Shown here: one piece after another, positions 26,883-46,740 of the stretch
Layout of the letters: every line of letters starts with the position of its first letter
Numbering within the stretch: the first letter of the stretch is position 1
Assembly: GCF_901709675.1 (NCBI RefSeq)
Contig: NC_051100.1
Location: forward strand, 2,912,001 to 2,976,000
Source of the DNA: Syngnathus acus
Lineage: Eukaryota; Chordata; Actinopteri; Syngnathiformes; Syngnathidae
Direction: 5' to 3'
Length of the DNA: 64,000 nt
Notes under the pieces: generated by a model
Told to the model about the DNA's origin: nothing
Database searches by the model: none
Seen by the model: only the letters and a program-made list of their open reading frames with translations
Program-made: the position numbers and the translations under genes

Positions 26883-27873
26883 ATCCATAAAAACATTTAA
26901 GGTCCTGTTAAGTGAATTCAGAGGTGTGTATATTTTTTGGTTACATTCTGGATTTTAATTTTGTACTTCATTTTTAAATATCTATTTTTAATTGTTGGAT
27001 TTAAAGCACATTGAGTTACCGATGTATGAAACGCCTCCTTACTCTGTGTGGAGTGGCGACCAATCTTCTGGGATCACAGGTCTTCAATGCTCATCGACAA
27101 TGTTAGTAGTGTTGACTGTGGTCTTGCACTGACACCTAGTGGAATACAAACATGAGACTGGAGGCCCATTCGTAACACCAGAGCAATTGTGCAACAGAGC
27201 ACAAAAATCTCACATAGTCGACATGACAGAAATGTCGAGACTCGCGACGCTACACAGGCGGGGATGTGGCAACTTCAATCTGGTCACGTTTGCAGGAACA
27301 CAGAGAGACCATAGTCTACCGGAGCAGATAAAAAGCTGATTTGGGGTGTCCTCCTGGTTATACAGTATCTGCCCTCAACCCCCTTCCACAGCTGTCGACG
27401 TGACGGGGGTCTCGCTCAGGTGCACCCTTCAGGCCCAAGTGGAGGAGCAGAATAGGATAGCGATAAAGAAAAGAAAAAGGGGTAAGAGGAGGGAGGTGAA
27501 AGGACAAAGGAGGCAAAGCGAGCAATGTTCCAGAATCCTCAGCTGGCTGAACTTTTCCCAATGTCACTTCTGAGTGGCTCCAAGGGACAGAAGATACACC
27601 ACGATTATTTTTACAGAGAAAAAAAACAGGAGCACCAGGCCAGTGTGGCAAACGGGTACCAGATCATATCACGCTGGATGACACTTTGAAGAAGGGATAT
27701 TTAAACACAAAAGTTGGACCTGCACATTTAGACAGATATTAAATATGTCCACTATGTTTAAAATGTGTTTACAGTGTGTGGGAGGGGTCAAAGTAATACA
27801 TTTAGTGATTTTGCCATCATTTGACACAACATGGAACAAAGAATTTGAAGTAAATTGATAAGACCATGCTCAC

Positions 27874-27935
27874 CTGGAAGGTCCTCTCTAAAAGCCAAAA
27901 TCAAGAGACCTTTGCTGACAACGACAATGAAACCA
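27874..27935 (-). other. wdpcp: Candidate second 5' UTR exon of wdpcp
   Basis: A 62-nt minus-strand segment has a good acceptor (ctatttgcag) and a strong donor (CCAG|GTGAGC). One frame is open and would read GFIVVVSKGLLILAFREDLP, but neither it nor the neighbouring candidate leader exons contain an ATG in that frame before the wdpcp start. I therefore call it untranslated leader. The evidence is splice signals and position only. Confidence 0.45.
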
Positions 27936-28545
27936 CTGCAAATAGAGACACAATAATAAATATTGAATTAATTGCATGTCCAAGATAGTCACTGAATGAA
28001 AAGATAAAGTAGAGTAATGCAACACTGATTTGGGGGTTAAACTGTAATGCACTGGTGTTTATCTATTTGTGACGAGAGACGTTAAGTTACGTTAGACAAG
28101 AAGAACACCACAACACAATTGAAGTTGATAAACTGGTTATATCACTTACAATGCGGTTACATCTTCTTTTACGTGTCTCGCGACTGTCCGTCCAACTTCA
28201 TTCCAAACTTTCATCATGTCATTTAAGCAACCCGCTTTACCAGTTAACATGTTCATTTAAACTGTGTGGACGTCGAACGTCCCACTGTAGCCAACAAGAC
28301 ACGACTGTTAAGTTTTTATTTTTCTATAAATTAGTAGCTCCCACGTTGCTAAATGCTAACTACCGCAGCGCCATTGGCGTCACCAGGCAACAGCTGTGGT
28401 AACAGGCTAACTAGCGAGACTGACTGAATCAGCAACAGCAGCCGGTGGGCTTCAAAGTGGATCTTAACACACGTTAATAAGTATCTTACATTCGCTAGTT
28501 GTAGAAAACTAGTTCATTTGTAGTTCCATTTTCTCAAAAACCTAC

Positions 28546-28620
28546 CGATACAATGATACGACTACACTTCCCGGGGTTCAGTCCCGAGCGCCCCAACTCT
28601 CGCGATAATGCCGCGAGAGT
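28546..28620 (-). other. wdpcp: Candidate first (5' UTR) exon of wdpcp
   Basis: On the minus strand a consensus donor, ATCG|GTAGGT, ends a GC-rich segment at 28546 immediately beside the mdh1 promoter. The reading frame that would continue into the next candidate exon meets a TGA upstream and has no ATG after it, so this would be untranslated leader. The 5' end is unknown; the right boundary given is approximate. Confidence 0.45.
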
Positions 28621-28680
28621 TTTTTTGTATTGTTTTGTTTTTTTCCCCCCAGCGAATGACCTCCCTCCCCAGTGAGCAGT
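28546..28680. promoter_or_regulatory. Bidirectional promoter between wdpcp and mdh1
   Basis: The first mdh1 exon (plus) and the candidate wdpcp leader (minus) diverge within about 150 bp. ACTACACTTCCC (28561-28572) fits the ZNF143-type ACTACANNTCCC element common in bidirectional promoters. TCTCGCGA (28598-28605) faces CGCGAGA (28612-28618), an inverted pair of the TCTCGCGAGA element bound by BANP. No TATA box is evident. Confidence 0.7.
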
Positions 28681-28702
28681 TGAAAGTGAAGCGATCGACA
28701 TC

Positions 28703-31258
<2,556 letters not shown>

Positions 31259-31261
<3 letters not shown>

Positions 31262-31285
31262 CTACGTGTAGACGCCCGCCTGTGA
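31259..31285 (+). promoter_or_regulatory. mdh1: Stop-codon readthrough context with a hidden peroxisomal signal (mdh1)
   Basis: The stop is TGA followed by CTA, the UGA-CUA context known to promote readthrough in vertebrate MDH1 and LDHB. Reading on in frame gives L-R-V-D-A-R-L and then TGA at 31283-31285. ARL fits the C-terminal PTS1 pattern [SAC]-[KRH]-[LM]. Mammalian MDH1x also ends in a PTS1 (CRL), but with a longer extension. Readthrough here is inferred, not shown. Confidence 0.75.
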
Positions 31286-31592
31286 CAAAAACACTCCTTT
31301 TCAATGTCCTTGGATTCCTCGTGTGTCTGTTAAAAGATGTAGAGTGTGTTTTGTTAAGCAGACGTGTAGGTTTTAAAGGTCACAACAAGCACAAGAGCTT
31401 CACTTGGGTTTTTTTTGGGTTCTCCAACTATCTGTCTAACACTTTCTTTTATCATGAATAACTACACTCCAAGAAGCACTCCAATGTGAGCGTTAAGTCT
31501 ACATAATTAGTCACCTGAAGCAAGGTCATTTCATTTTGTCGTGTCGTTGAGGGGTGTTTGAAAAAACTTGAATTAACCATTCATGCTGTCAC

Positions 31593-31598
31593 AATAAA
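31593..31598 (+). terminator. mdh1: Polyadenylation signal of mdh1
   Basis: AATAAA 332 bp after the stop, in ACAATAAAAGACTTG. It is the only canonical hexamer between the mdh1 stop and the ugp2 promoter region, giving a short 3' UTR. Confidence 0.7.
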
Positions 31599-31615
31599 AG
31601 ACTTGAAACATATTG

Positions 31616-32220
31616 CACTTGATTCATTGGGTTTACGAAATTACATTGAACACTCTTGCTGATGTCTCGATTTATGTGCAACGATGAAATGTGGCCTTCA
31701 AAGCACGAGGTCACTCAAGTCATGTTGAGGGTAGTCTTTTCAAAGATGTAATTTCTGAAATGAAATTCTACTCAAACTTGACTTGTACTGCACCAGTTGC
31801 CCATTTAAAGACCACAAGAACGTTATACAATTTCATGGTAGACTCTGCAACGTATTACAAAATATCAACTTGCAGTACCATCATGACACCAGTGAGGGGC
31901 AGAATATGTCTACTTTTCCACCAAGTGTTCGTGCAGTAGCGCAGTGGCGTAATAACGATTGACGTCACCAAACGGACTGGTGTCAGCTCCAACAAAAAAG
32001 GAATGTTTCTGCGCTGATTGTGTGCTAATAATATTTGGAAATTTCAATACAGTATAGGAATGATAAATTACAACGGCAATCGCTGAGCATCCTTAGTCAC
32101 CTAGTGGGATAAGCGCTATACAAAGGTAAGCCACTATTATCATCATTTTTACTTTATTACTTAGTATTTGTCTTTTTTTTTTCTTTTTAAGCCGGAAATG
32201 CATCGCCCACCCTCATTGGG
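31616..32220. other. mdh1-ugp2 intergenic spacer
   Basis: About 0.6 kb with no ORF of note. CCTAGTGGGATAAGCGCTAT followed by CAAAG and ATTATCATCA (about 32099-32150) resembles the 3' tail of a common fish retroposon (TAAGCGCTATATAAA-type end). Confidence 0.45.
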
Positions 32221-32224
32221 GCTT

Positions 32225-32265
32225 GGCGGTGACGTCATGAGAACACCGAGCTCTGATTGGCTTTG
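32225..32265 (+). promoter_or_regulatory. ugp2: ugp2 proximal promoter elements
   Basis: A full CRE palindrome TGACGTCA (32230-32237) and an inverted CCAAT box (ATTGG, 32256-32260) lie roughly 200 bp upstream of the candidate 5' exon. GCCGGAAATG at about 32191 is an ETS-like core. This grouping is typical of a housekeeping promoter. Confidence 0.55.
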
Positions 32266-32578
32266 CCTCGCGCTGTCAGGTTCCAATTCGTTCCTGTTTG
32301 GAATGTCTCGAGGGCGACTCATCAAATATTTCTTCCTTTTTTAGTCACATTCCACACGCATTTTTATTTTATTTTTTTACACAGCCAGCCTGGTGTGTTG
32401 GCCTGTACACGTCACCGAGAAGAAATAAATACTTGCGCGTGCGTGTAGCGTGTGCGCGTGCGTGTGTCCTCTGCGGGGAGTTGCTCGCGGTGGTCTCTTT
32501 CTAACCGCTGGACCCGGCCGACCCTATCCATCACCGGCATCCTGCGGCCAAACGGTAATACTAACGGTTTTGTAGACA

Positions 32579-32590
32579 ATGTCTCTTTTG
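32579..32590 (+). CDS. ugp2: Candidate alternative N-terminal coding exon of ugp2 (MSLL)
   Basis: ATGTCTCTTTTG followed by the donor GTAAGC. Spliced to an acceptor at 33246-33247 (cgttttag), it continues in frame through 33248-33293 as MSLLKSYFPTDLN followed by MALFVEG, adding 13 residues for a 521-aa protein. Spliced directly to 34777 it would hit a stop after five codons. Otherwise this exon is simply 5' UTR with an upstream ATG. Confidence 0.4.
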
Positions 32591-33274
32591 GTAAGCACGT
32601 AACTACCTGGCTATCTTAACCCATTAGGGGGTTTCTCCCTTTTCCTCATTTCTTTCTTTCGCCACAGTGGTTCCTCTTCCCCGTGGTGCGTTCATTGCAC
32701 CTCCGTTTTACGGATATGTCCTGTGTGCGCATCGCCTCCGTGCTGCGTTCACACTTGTGCGTTTCTAAAGTTCCGTTACCTACGATCGGAGGATGGGAGT
32801 GTTCTTCCTGGTGGATTAATAATTGACATAGATGCACGTGTTCGGTGATGTCAAAAACAAAGGCGAGGAGAAATCGTCGCAGTCATGTGGTCGTAAAATC
32901 CCAAGGAGGGGAGTTGGCTTTGAAGGGGAGGAGAAGGAAGGAGGAAAACCCTTGGTTGAGGTCAGTAGTCACACTGTCACAGCCAGGACTTGTGACGTCG
33001 GGCTGGAAAGGAGGAGGAAAGGGATAAACCGACGTTTTGTGAGATTACATTTCATTTGGCGACTGACCAGGAAGATAAGTGCGAGTGTGCCTAAAAACTT
33101 TGATGGGATGGTCCGATGATCTGTAAGCGCCGCTGGTGATTGGACGCTCACTCTAGTCAGCACTCAGCCCAGGAAACTTTCCTGCTCCGTGGGATGACAC
33201 TTTGGGATTAACTGGCAATTATTATTATTAGGGTTTATTCGTTTTAGAAGTCTTATTTCCCGACTGATTTGAAC

Positions 33275-40147
<6,873 letters not shown>

Positions 40148-40621
40148 GACCATGCCCACTGACATGCCGACTACGCCTACACTGGTCATGTGACCACGCC
40201 CACCCGTCAGTCTTCATCCCAACCATGTGACCTGTTTTTTTTTTTTGGTTCTCAAAGAGACGCTGCCCCCTGCTAGCTGACAAAACTCACAACTTTCATG
40301 TGAATATAACTGTGTACTATACTATATGGTAGCAAAGGTTCATTAACAAGAACTGAAGTAATCTGAAATGAAGTTGAAGGCCTTAAGTACTGTTTCACAA
40401 CATTGTGAATTATTATTTCAATCTTAGTGTTTTCTTTGTGTTGTTAATCATCAGGCGATGCCAAACACACACACACATAAAGAATGAGACAGAAAGCAGC
40501 AATAAGTGTTGAAGTGTGACTGAAGTCTGATTAAAGTGCAATATCATACACTGAACTATGGCTCTGTGGCTCACGTTATAAAATCTAATATATGGGTTTT
40601 TAAATAAGTGGGTATTTAGAA

Positions 40622-40981
40622 CAACGTTTAAGTTGCTCCACACTATGTTAAGTTTCACGAAAGTTAGCAACTCGAGGTTAGCTTGTAGGACGTCACCTGA
40701 GTGAGAGAACTATCACACAATAAAGCTTACCTATCGACTAAAACGGCTTTCTTTCAGCTAAATTTAAGGTCTCTGAATGTCAGCCAACGTTTAAGTTGCT
40801 CCACACTACGTTTGTCGATTAATTTTCAGGAAAGTCAACAACACGAGGTTACCTAGCTGGACCTCACCGGAGTGAGAGAGCTATCGCAAGCTTACCTTTC
40901 GACGAAAACGGCTTTCTTCCCGCTGACTTTGTGGCCTCTGCATGTCAGCCAACTTTTGAGTTGTTCCACACTATGTTTGGC
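40622..40981. repeat. Tandem repeat, unit about 164 bp, 2.2 copies, at the ugp2 3' end
   Basis: The words CAACGTTTAAGTTGCTCCAC (40622, 40785) and CAACTTTTGAGTTGTTCCAC (40950) recur at a 163-165 bp spacing. Between them are CGAGGTTA, GGACGTCACCTGAGTGAGAG / GGACCTCACCGGAGTGAGAG, AAGCTTACC, CGACTAAAACGGCTTTC / CGACGAAAACGGCTTTC and TGTCAGCCAAC. A candidate polyadenylation hexamer (40719-40724) exists only in the first unit. Confidence 0.85.
40719..40724 (+). terminator. ugp2: Candidate polyadenylation signal of ugp2
   Basis: AATAAA about 570 bp after the ugp2 stop, inside the first unit of the tandem repeat. ATTAAA at about 40530 is a possible nearer alternative. Which one is used cannot be told from sequence. 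Confidence 0.4.
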
Positions 40982-41278
40982 AATGAAACCGTTTTGGAAT
41001 TTCGCTCATGGGACGTCGTCCTCCTCCGAAATGATGCGTGCAGCTGTTGTCGTCATTCCAACGTTTGTACGACCTTTCGCATCCGCTGAATAGATATGAG
41101 CGAACGTGACGTCATTCAAGATCAACCCATTAAAGATTTTCAGGTTTAGGGGTTCATAGTCAATGAGTCTTACTGCGCTTGCGCGGCAGCAGTGAACGCT
41201 ACAACCACATGAGTTTTTATTTTTTTTGTGTACGTGTCCATACCCCAAAAAACCCTACAACACGCTAATTCTTTCCAC

Positions 41279-41284
41279 TTTATT
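41279..41284 (-). terminator. peli1: Candidate polyadenylation signal of peli1
   Basis: TTTATT on the plus strand reads AATAAA on the minus strand, 1.57 kb past the peli1 stop. The interval 41285-42848 would be its 3' UTR; that stretch has no other gene, which fits the long 3' UTRs typical of PELI1. Confidence 0.5.
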
Positions 41285-42848
41285 GTTTAAAGTTAATAGA
41301 AAAACATTCTTCTGCTTTCTTTCACCTTCACGAAAAACAAAAACCACATTTAGATGAGGACAATGAGCACAAGCTTGTCGGGATGATTGACAGGACCATA
41401 AGAAAAGCCATTTCTTACGTGTTTGGGCAAAGGGATCGTGCAGAAAATGGGAATGGCGTGTGTATATGTACGCGTGCCACAAGTTTACTCGTATAGCTTC
41501 GTCTCCCTGAGGTGAGTTCGGGATACTTCGGATTTGAGTGTGACGTCACTGTACGCGCAGCGACGCCCTGTTGTGACTCGTCCGTGAAAAGTCAAACCTA
41601 AATCAGTCTGGCCGTTATTGCTGACGTCATCGAGTGTCAGCGTATAAAAAAAAACACATGACGCAGAAATCCCCTCACGCTCCTTTTCTGAGAGCGTCAA
41701 AATAACTCCTGGATAAAGCGTGTACATTCATGGATATACAGTAAAGGTTTTCCAACCAATAAACAACACTGGCATTCATAACAGTGGTCACAAAAACCAT
41801 TTGAAGTCCTGCTGTGTGTGTGATGCTACATGGCTGCGCTGCTTTAAAGGGTTCAAGGTGGCGCCACTCAGACGACCTATTTTGCGTCAGAAAAGGTATT
41901 GCTTTGTCAACAGCTTGGAGAGGCGAACGCGGGACAAAACGTTTAAATACGACATATACACAAACGAAAGACCTCGGAAAAGCCCTCAAAACACACGCAC
42001 ACAATCTGCAGAGTACAAAGATTTGAAAGCGACGCGATGCTTTGAGGGCCATAAATAAACAATGAAAGGTTTAAATTAGCTCAAGAGACGTACAGTCTAG
42101 TGTCCCCCCCCCCAAAAAAATCTACATAATCGTCTTTTTAATATTTTTGTTCTTTTAGAAACACCACAAGATGGCGCCAGTTTACAAAATTCAAGTTTGT
42201 AAACCACTTGTAACGACTAACTCGTCCCTTTAGATGGCGGTGTTGCATCGCTTTGGATTTTCAATAGGCACCTCACATTTGAATGTGTATGTTTGCTAGG
42301 AACAGGATGTGTCGCGATCAAATGATGACGTGAATGGCGAACACCAAGTAAAACTGTCACAGAGTTAAAATGACAATGATTAAGTGACAACGAATTGATT
42401 ATCAAATTAATCGCAAAATACTTTTGACAGTTGTTTTAAGACCTTACCTAACCTTCGTTGAGATGTGATTTAGTCAACCAATTGTCTCAATGCACCACTG
42501 TACTGAAATATTGAAGGGATGGACATTGAAAAGTTGATATAAGGTTATATTAAGTTCACCTTTGAAGGTTCTAGTGCATTTCTGGCTTATCCTGACGTTT
42601 CGAGGAGTGCGTATATTTTTCGGGGACATCCTGTAGCACAAGAACAAAAAGGCGCACTGTAGCTTTTGGTTTGGGATAAATACTGTTGTTGTCACAATCA
42701 CAAAGTCTCTCCAGCTGTTTTTTTCTCTTGGTGGAAAATATAGAAATATTTGTCATGAAAAAGGAATCCTCCAAAAGGTCACTTAAAAATGAGAGCGAGA
42801 CAACTAGGACAAAAAAAAAAAAAAAAAGACGTCCACCGACGGCGTGCT

Positions 42849-45800
42849 CTAGTCCAGGGGTCCTTGGAAGATGAGTCTGACAAAGCTGCGCTCGCCGCTC
42901 AGCTGGTGGGCGCAGAAGGGGCATGAGGCGTGGAAGGTGTGCGTGCCGTGGGGCAGCGGGATCTGACTCCAGAAGGCGGCCGTCTTCTCCGAGCAGACGT
43001 GGCCGCAGGGGCCGAAGGCGTGCGTGGGCGGCGCGGCGTCCACGTAGAATCCGGCCTCGCAGCCCAGCCACAGGGGCACGTAGGGCCCCTTGGCGCGGCA
43101 CATGGGGCACTCGCGCTGCCGCCCGTCCCGTTCCTCGCAGCGGTTTCCCCAGTCGTGGTAGCCGTGCACGTGGCCGCAGCGCAGGTAGGCCCACGGCTGC
43201 TTCTCGTCCGGCGTGTCCTTGCGCCGCATGGAGGGGAAGGCCAGCGTATTGAAGCCCACCGGGCACTGGGGTCGCGCCGCGTTGATCTCCTGCCGCAGGG
43301 CCTCCAGGTGCTTGAGGGTGGGCGTGCGCGACAGGCCCTCGGCCGTGCGCCACAGCAGCGTGGCGCCGCACAGGTCGATCAAGGAGCCGTCCACCAGCTC
43401 TTGAGACTCCGTCTCCACCTGCACGCCACAAAACACACCTTTCTTCTCGTCAAGCCCGACGGGGTTTGCTGGGTGCCTTGCATCCGCTCACCATCTTTCC
43501 CCGCTGCTGGGCCGAGCGCGTCTCTCGCAGCGTGAAGACGTTCCCGCAGACGGAGATCTCCCGCCACACGCCGGGCCGTGAGTCCTGGCTGAAGCCGTGG
43601 CGGGGGTGCATCACCAGCACGCCGTTGGTGGTCAGGCCGTCCATCTGCCCGTCGGACGTCTTCCACTTAGCGGCCTTCTCCTGAATCCAAAAGAACAATA
43701 TTTGCACTCGTTCGCCGACTTTGGGTTTCCGGATGGCGGCGACGCGGCTCCTCACCCCGAGGAAGATGTTCTTGGACGAGTCGAAGCCGGCTGCGTAGAT
43801 GCGGGCGGTGTAAGGCGGTGTGCGCTGACACATGATGCGGCAGGCGAAGCGTGAGATGGTGCTCTGGACAGTTTGCGTGTCGCCGTTGCTCTGGCTGCCC
43901 GCCACCGTGTCCGTCACCACGAAGTCTATTGGGCTCTCTGTGGAACGACCCACCTGCAGAAACAAGAACCAGGGTCCAACTGATGATTTTTATTTCTGCA
44001 CTTTGCTTTTACTTTCAAACCAAGTATGAAATATTCGAGTCATCACCCGATACCAAGTACCGATACTTAATAATGGCCAACAGATTAGGCAGTTGTAATG
44101 AAAATGTGTTTGATTTCAATCACGTGTCCCAATATTTTTGTCCACATTGATTTCAACCTTGCGTGTTATCTTAAGAGAAAGTTGGTCTTCACTGCACATT
44201 CAGACAAAAAAAAGAATCCATCAATTCCGCGCTCATTTGGAGTGCATCTGTCATGCTTTGCTCTCCCGCCGGCTGCCCTGCAGCTTAACCTCTGACATCG
44301 CTGTGAATATTAAACACGTTTTGGAATTAAACTTGCATGCGCGGCGGCTCCGGCAGAGAAGACGCTCGACCTATTTTTTCTTTTTTCTGGGCCGAGCGAG
44401 CGAGAGAAAGAAAAAAAATAGACATCAAAGTCGCCTTGATCATTTGACGTCATTTTCGCTCCGTTAGGGCAGTCAAACGGGGGAAATGACTAAAAACTGA
44501 AAACAACAACGCTGTACGAGACTGACTGTACTGTTCCCAACATCACATAATAACCCCAACAATGAATCACGCTTATAAGTGTTTCACGCTGTTATCAAGG
44601 TGACGTTAAAAGGCACTTCCAACGGTGTTGACAACATTCCGGCGGAGGAGGATGAATTATTAATGATCTTGCATTCGGCATCATGAATAAAAGAGAACAT
44701 TTCAGACAAACATGACACTACCTGGAACATATCGACATTGGCGTCATGGGTGTACTCCACCACCACCGTCTGAGCTCTGGACAGCGTGTACGAGATGCTG
44801 TGCTGGTCTTTGTTGCTGATGGCCTGAAGGCGAGACAAAACCCGGTGAAGGCCCAAAAAAGCGAGGGTCCGACAGTAGCTAAGACAAAAGGAAGGTCAAG
44901 CCAGTTTGTATCGTGGCTTTGCGGTCCGGTCAATCCAGCCAAATGGTTTTGAGACCACCCGTAAGGCAAGCACGCTTCCAGACATGTGAAACGACCCTCT
45001 GTGTGTGTGTGTTCGCACCAAATATTGTATATTAGGCACAGATGTGATGATCCATTTATAAATGCTTTCTCTCTTATAAACATTTCCCAGTGTTCCATTT
45101 CAACATTTTCGTTTCACCTTAAGTAAACCCGCACTCAGTCTTGGACACACACTCACACACACACACACTTTTGGATTTGTGTACGTGTGTGTTAATGTGT
45201 GACCTTGGCAGCCTGTGGGGAGCAGGCGACATGAACCGTGCTGGGTTTGACTCCGTTGGCTTTCGGCCGTTTGCACAGGGCGAAGCGGCTTTTGCGTCGG
45301 CCTCGGTCGCCGTTGGGTAAAGAGCCATTGTACCTGCACACACACACACACACACACACATGCAATGGGTTCACATCCATTGTCTCTCAAAAGTGACATT
45401 TGTGTTTAAAACATGTGTGTGTGGACTTTCCCATATCATCAAGTCAGCCACATTTTGTTGTGTCTATATAAAAGCACGCTTTTGTTATTTCTTTTTTTTC
45501 TTTCTTTGCCTTTACATCATCTTTAGCAGCACACATTCAGGGGGGAAAAAAAAGGCAGAGTTGGGCTTTTGAAGCGACTGAATCGTCCCTTTGAGCGGCT
45601 TTTCCGAGGTTTGTTTTGACTCAAGTCCACATGCTCAGCTGGAAGTGGGGAAAAAAACCTTCACCACACCCTCGTCATCATCAACATCGTCAGCACGCAA
45701 CAAAGTGGCACCTTCGCGCCAACAATAACATGGCCGCGCTTCCCGATATGTTCGCTGACCTCCTCACGCCAACCGAGAGCATTACAAACATGTATGTTAT

Positions 45801-46657
45801 TTAACAACACACAATGCACACACCTTGATTACTTGCTTGTTTGGTTGCTGACTCAAACTTTGCTGGTCTAAACCGGTGTTGACGCGCAGATCACCGTGGA
45901 AATTTTCTTCAGTGGAAAAAGCAGTAAAATGCGTCTGGCTCGACTTCTTTAGGCTCTCAAAAGCTTTTCCACTTTGCTTGGCTGTTTTTTTTTTTCAAAC
46001 CACTGTTGCTTTTTTTGATTCTGGGTCAGGCGGACATTTCGAAAAGGGTCGGCAGAGTGGTAGTATGACCAAAAAACTAAATTATTAAAATAGGAAAATA
46101 ATAAAATATAGAAAAGTGTTTAACCTGTGCTATAATAATCTGAAGGTATATGTATATATATTCGGGTTGTGCGTAAACTGGCCCTGTCGCCATGGCAATG
46201 CGCTTCCCATAGTTACACTTCCCAAACACTGAGCGGGGTTACTCAGTCAGAAAGCCCCCGGCCTGGTTTTCCGACCCCGCTGGACGTGTTCTCGCTCAAC
46301 CGACAAAAACACGGATGCTTCCTGACACGCCGTCGTTTGGGCGGATTCGCTTGGAGAACGTGCTCCATGTGTGCACACTTCCTGCGTGGTGTTGAAACAC
46401 ACAGCCGCTAATGACAACAGCTGCGTTGTTGTCACTTTCGAATTTTGGTCATAACATGTTGCAGCGTCTATTATTTTCCCTCTAAAGTTCTAGGAGGCTT
46501 TTTTTTTTACAGATTGTGGAGCCCTGGCGATCTGGAGAATTGAACTGTCGTGATTGGGTGTAATGGGGGCTGCTTACCCGAGCACGATGAGCTCTCCATA
46601 TTTGACTGGCACTTTGATGGAAGTGGTGCAGATGTTCTCCTGCTCGGGGGAGTACAT
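42849..46657 (-). CDS. peli1: Pellino E3 ubiquitin-protein ligase 1
   Basis: Six coding exons on the minus strand: 46657-46578, 45333-45204, 44823-44722, 43953-43756, 43680-43492, 43418-42849 (422 aa; human 418). Start MYSPEQENICTTSIKVPVKY, followed by GELIVLGYNGSLPNGDRGRR, SISYTLSRAQTVVVEYTHD, VGRSTESPIDFVVTDTV and EKAAKWKTSDGQMDGLTTNG, which form the FHA-type substrate-recognition region. The C-terminus carries the Pellino RING-like cysteines: CGHVHGYHDWGN, CPMCRAKGPYVPLWLGCEAG, PCGHVCSEK, CPFCAHQL, ending LIFQGPLD. Family role: a cytosolic E3 that binds phosphorylated IRAK1 and adds K63-linked ubiquitin in TLR/IL-1 signalling. Synteny next to ugp2 favours peli1 over peli2, which it also resembles. 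Donor 2 (AAG|GTCACA) is weak. The exon containing the ATG extends into 5' UTR up to about 46740 (acceptor ttccactcag). Confidence 0.96.
43954..46577. other. peli1 introns between coding exons
   Basis: Besides the exons at 44722-44823 and 45204-45333, I see no coding sequence. Short TG/CA tracts occur at 45001-45011 and 45146-45168. Confidence 0.5.
45337..45360. repeat. (CA)n microsatellite forming a peli1 splice acceptor tract
   Basis: On the minus strand this reads (TG)n and then TGCAG|GTACAATGG, so the repeat replaces the usual polypyrimidine tract before peli1 exon 45333-45204. Confidence 0.85.
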
Positions 46658-46740
46658 CGGGCTCGGCTGATGGATGGATGGACGTCCGGGTGGGCTGCGG
46701 CGGGGGAAGCGGGACAGGGATTTTGGGGGGTGGTGCTGAG

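Larger units (their letters stand above)
20219..27873. other. wdpcp 5' introns
   Basis: No coding exon recognised; one candidate leader exon is listed at 21710-21750. Contents include poly-G (21121-21139), an AT-rich block (22310-22900), a GA tract (25622-25660), a truncated interspersed repeat (26833-26882) and a candidate regulatory block with a PBX-MEIS-type site (26413-26422). Confidence 0.5.

Noticed and set aside
42923-43535. Long plus-strand open frames opposite the last peli1 exons
   Set aside because: Arg/Pro/Ala-rich antisense shadows of the Pellino RING-like exon.
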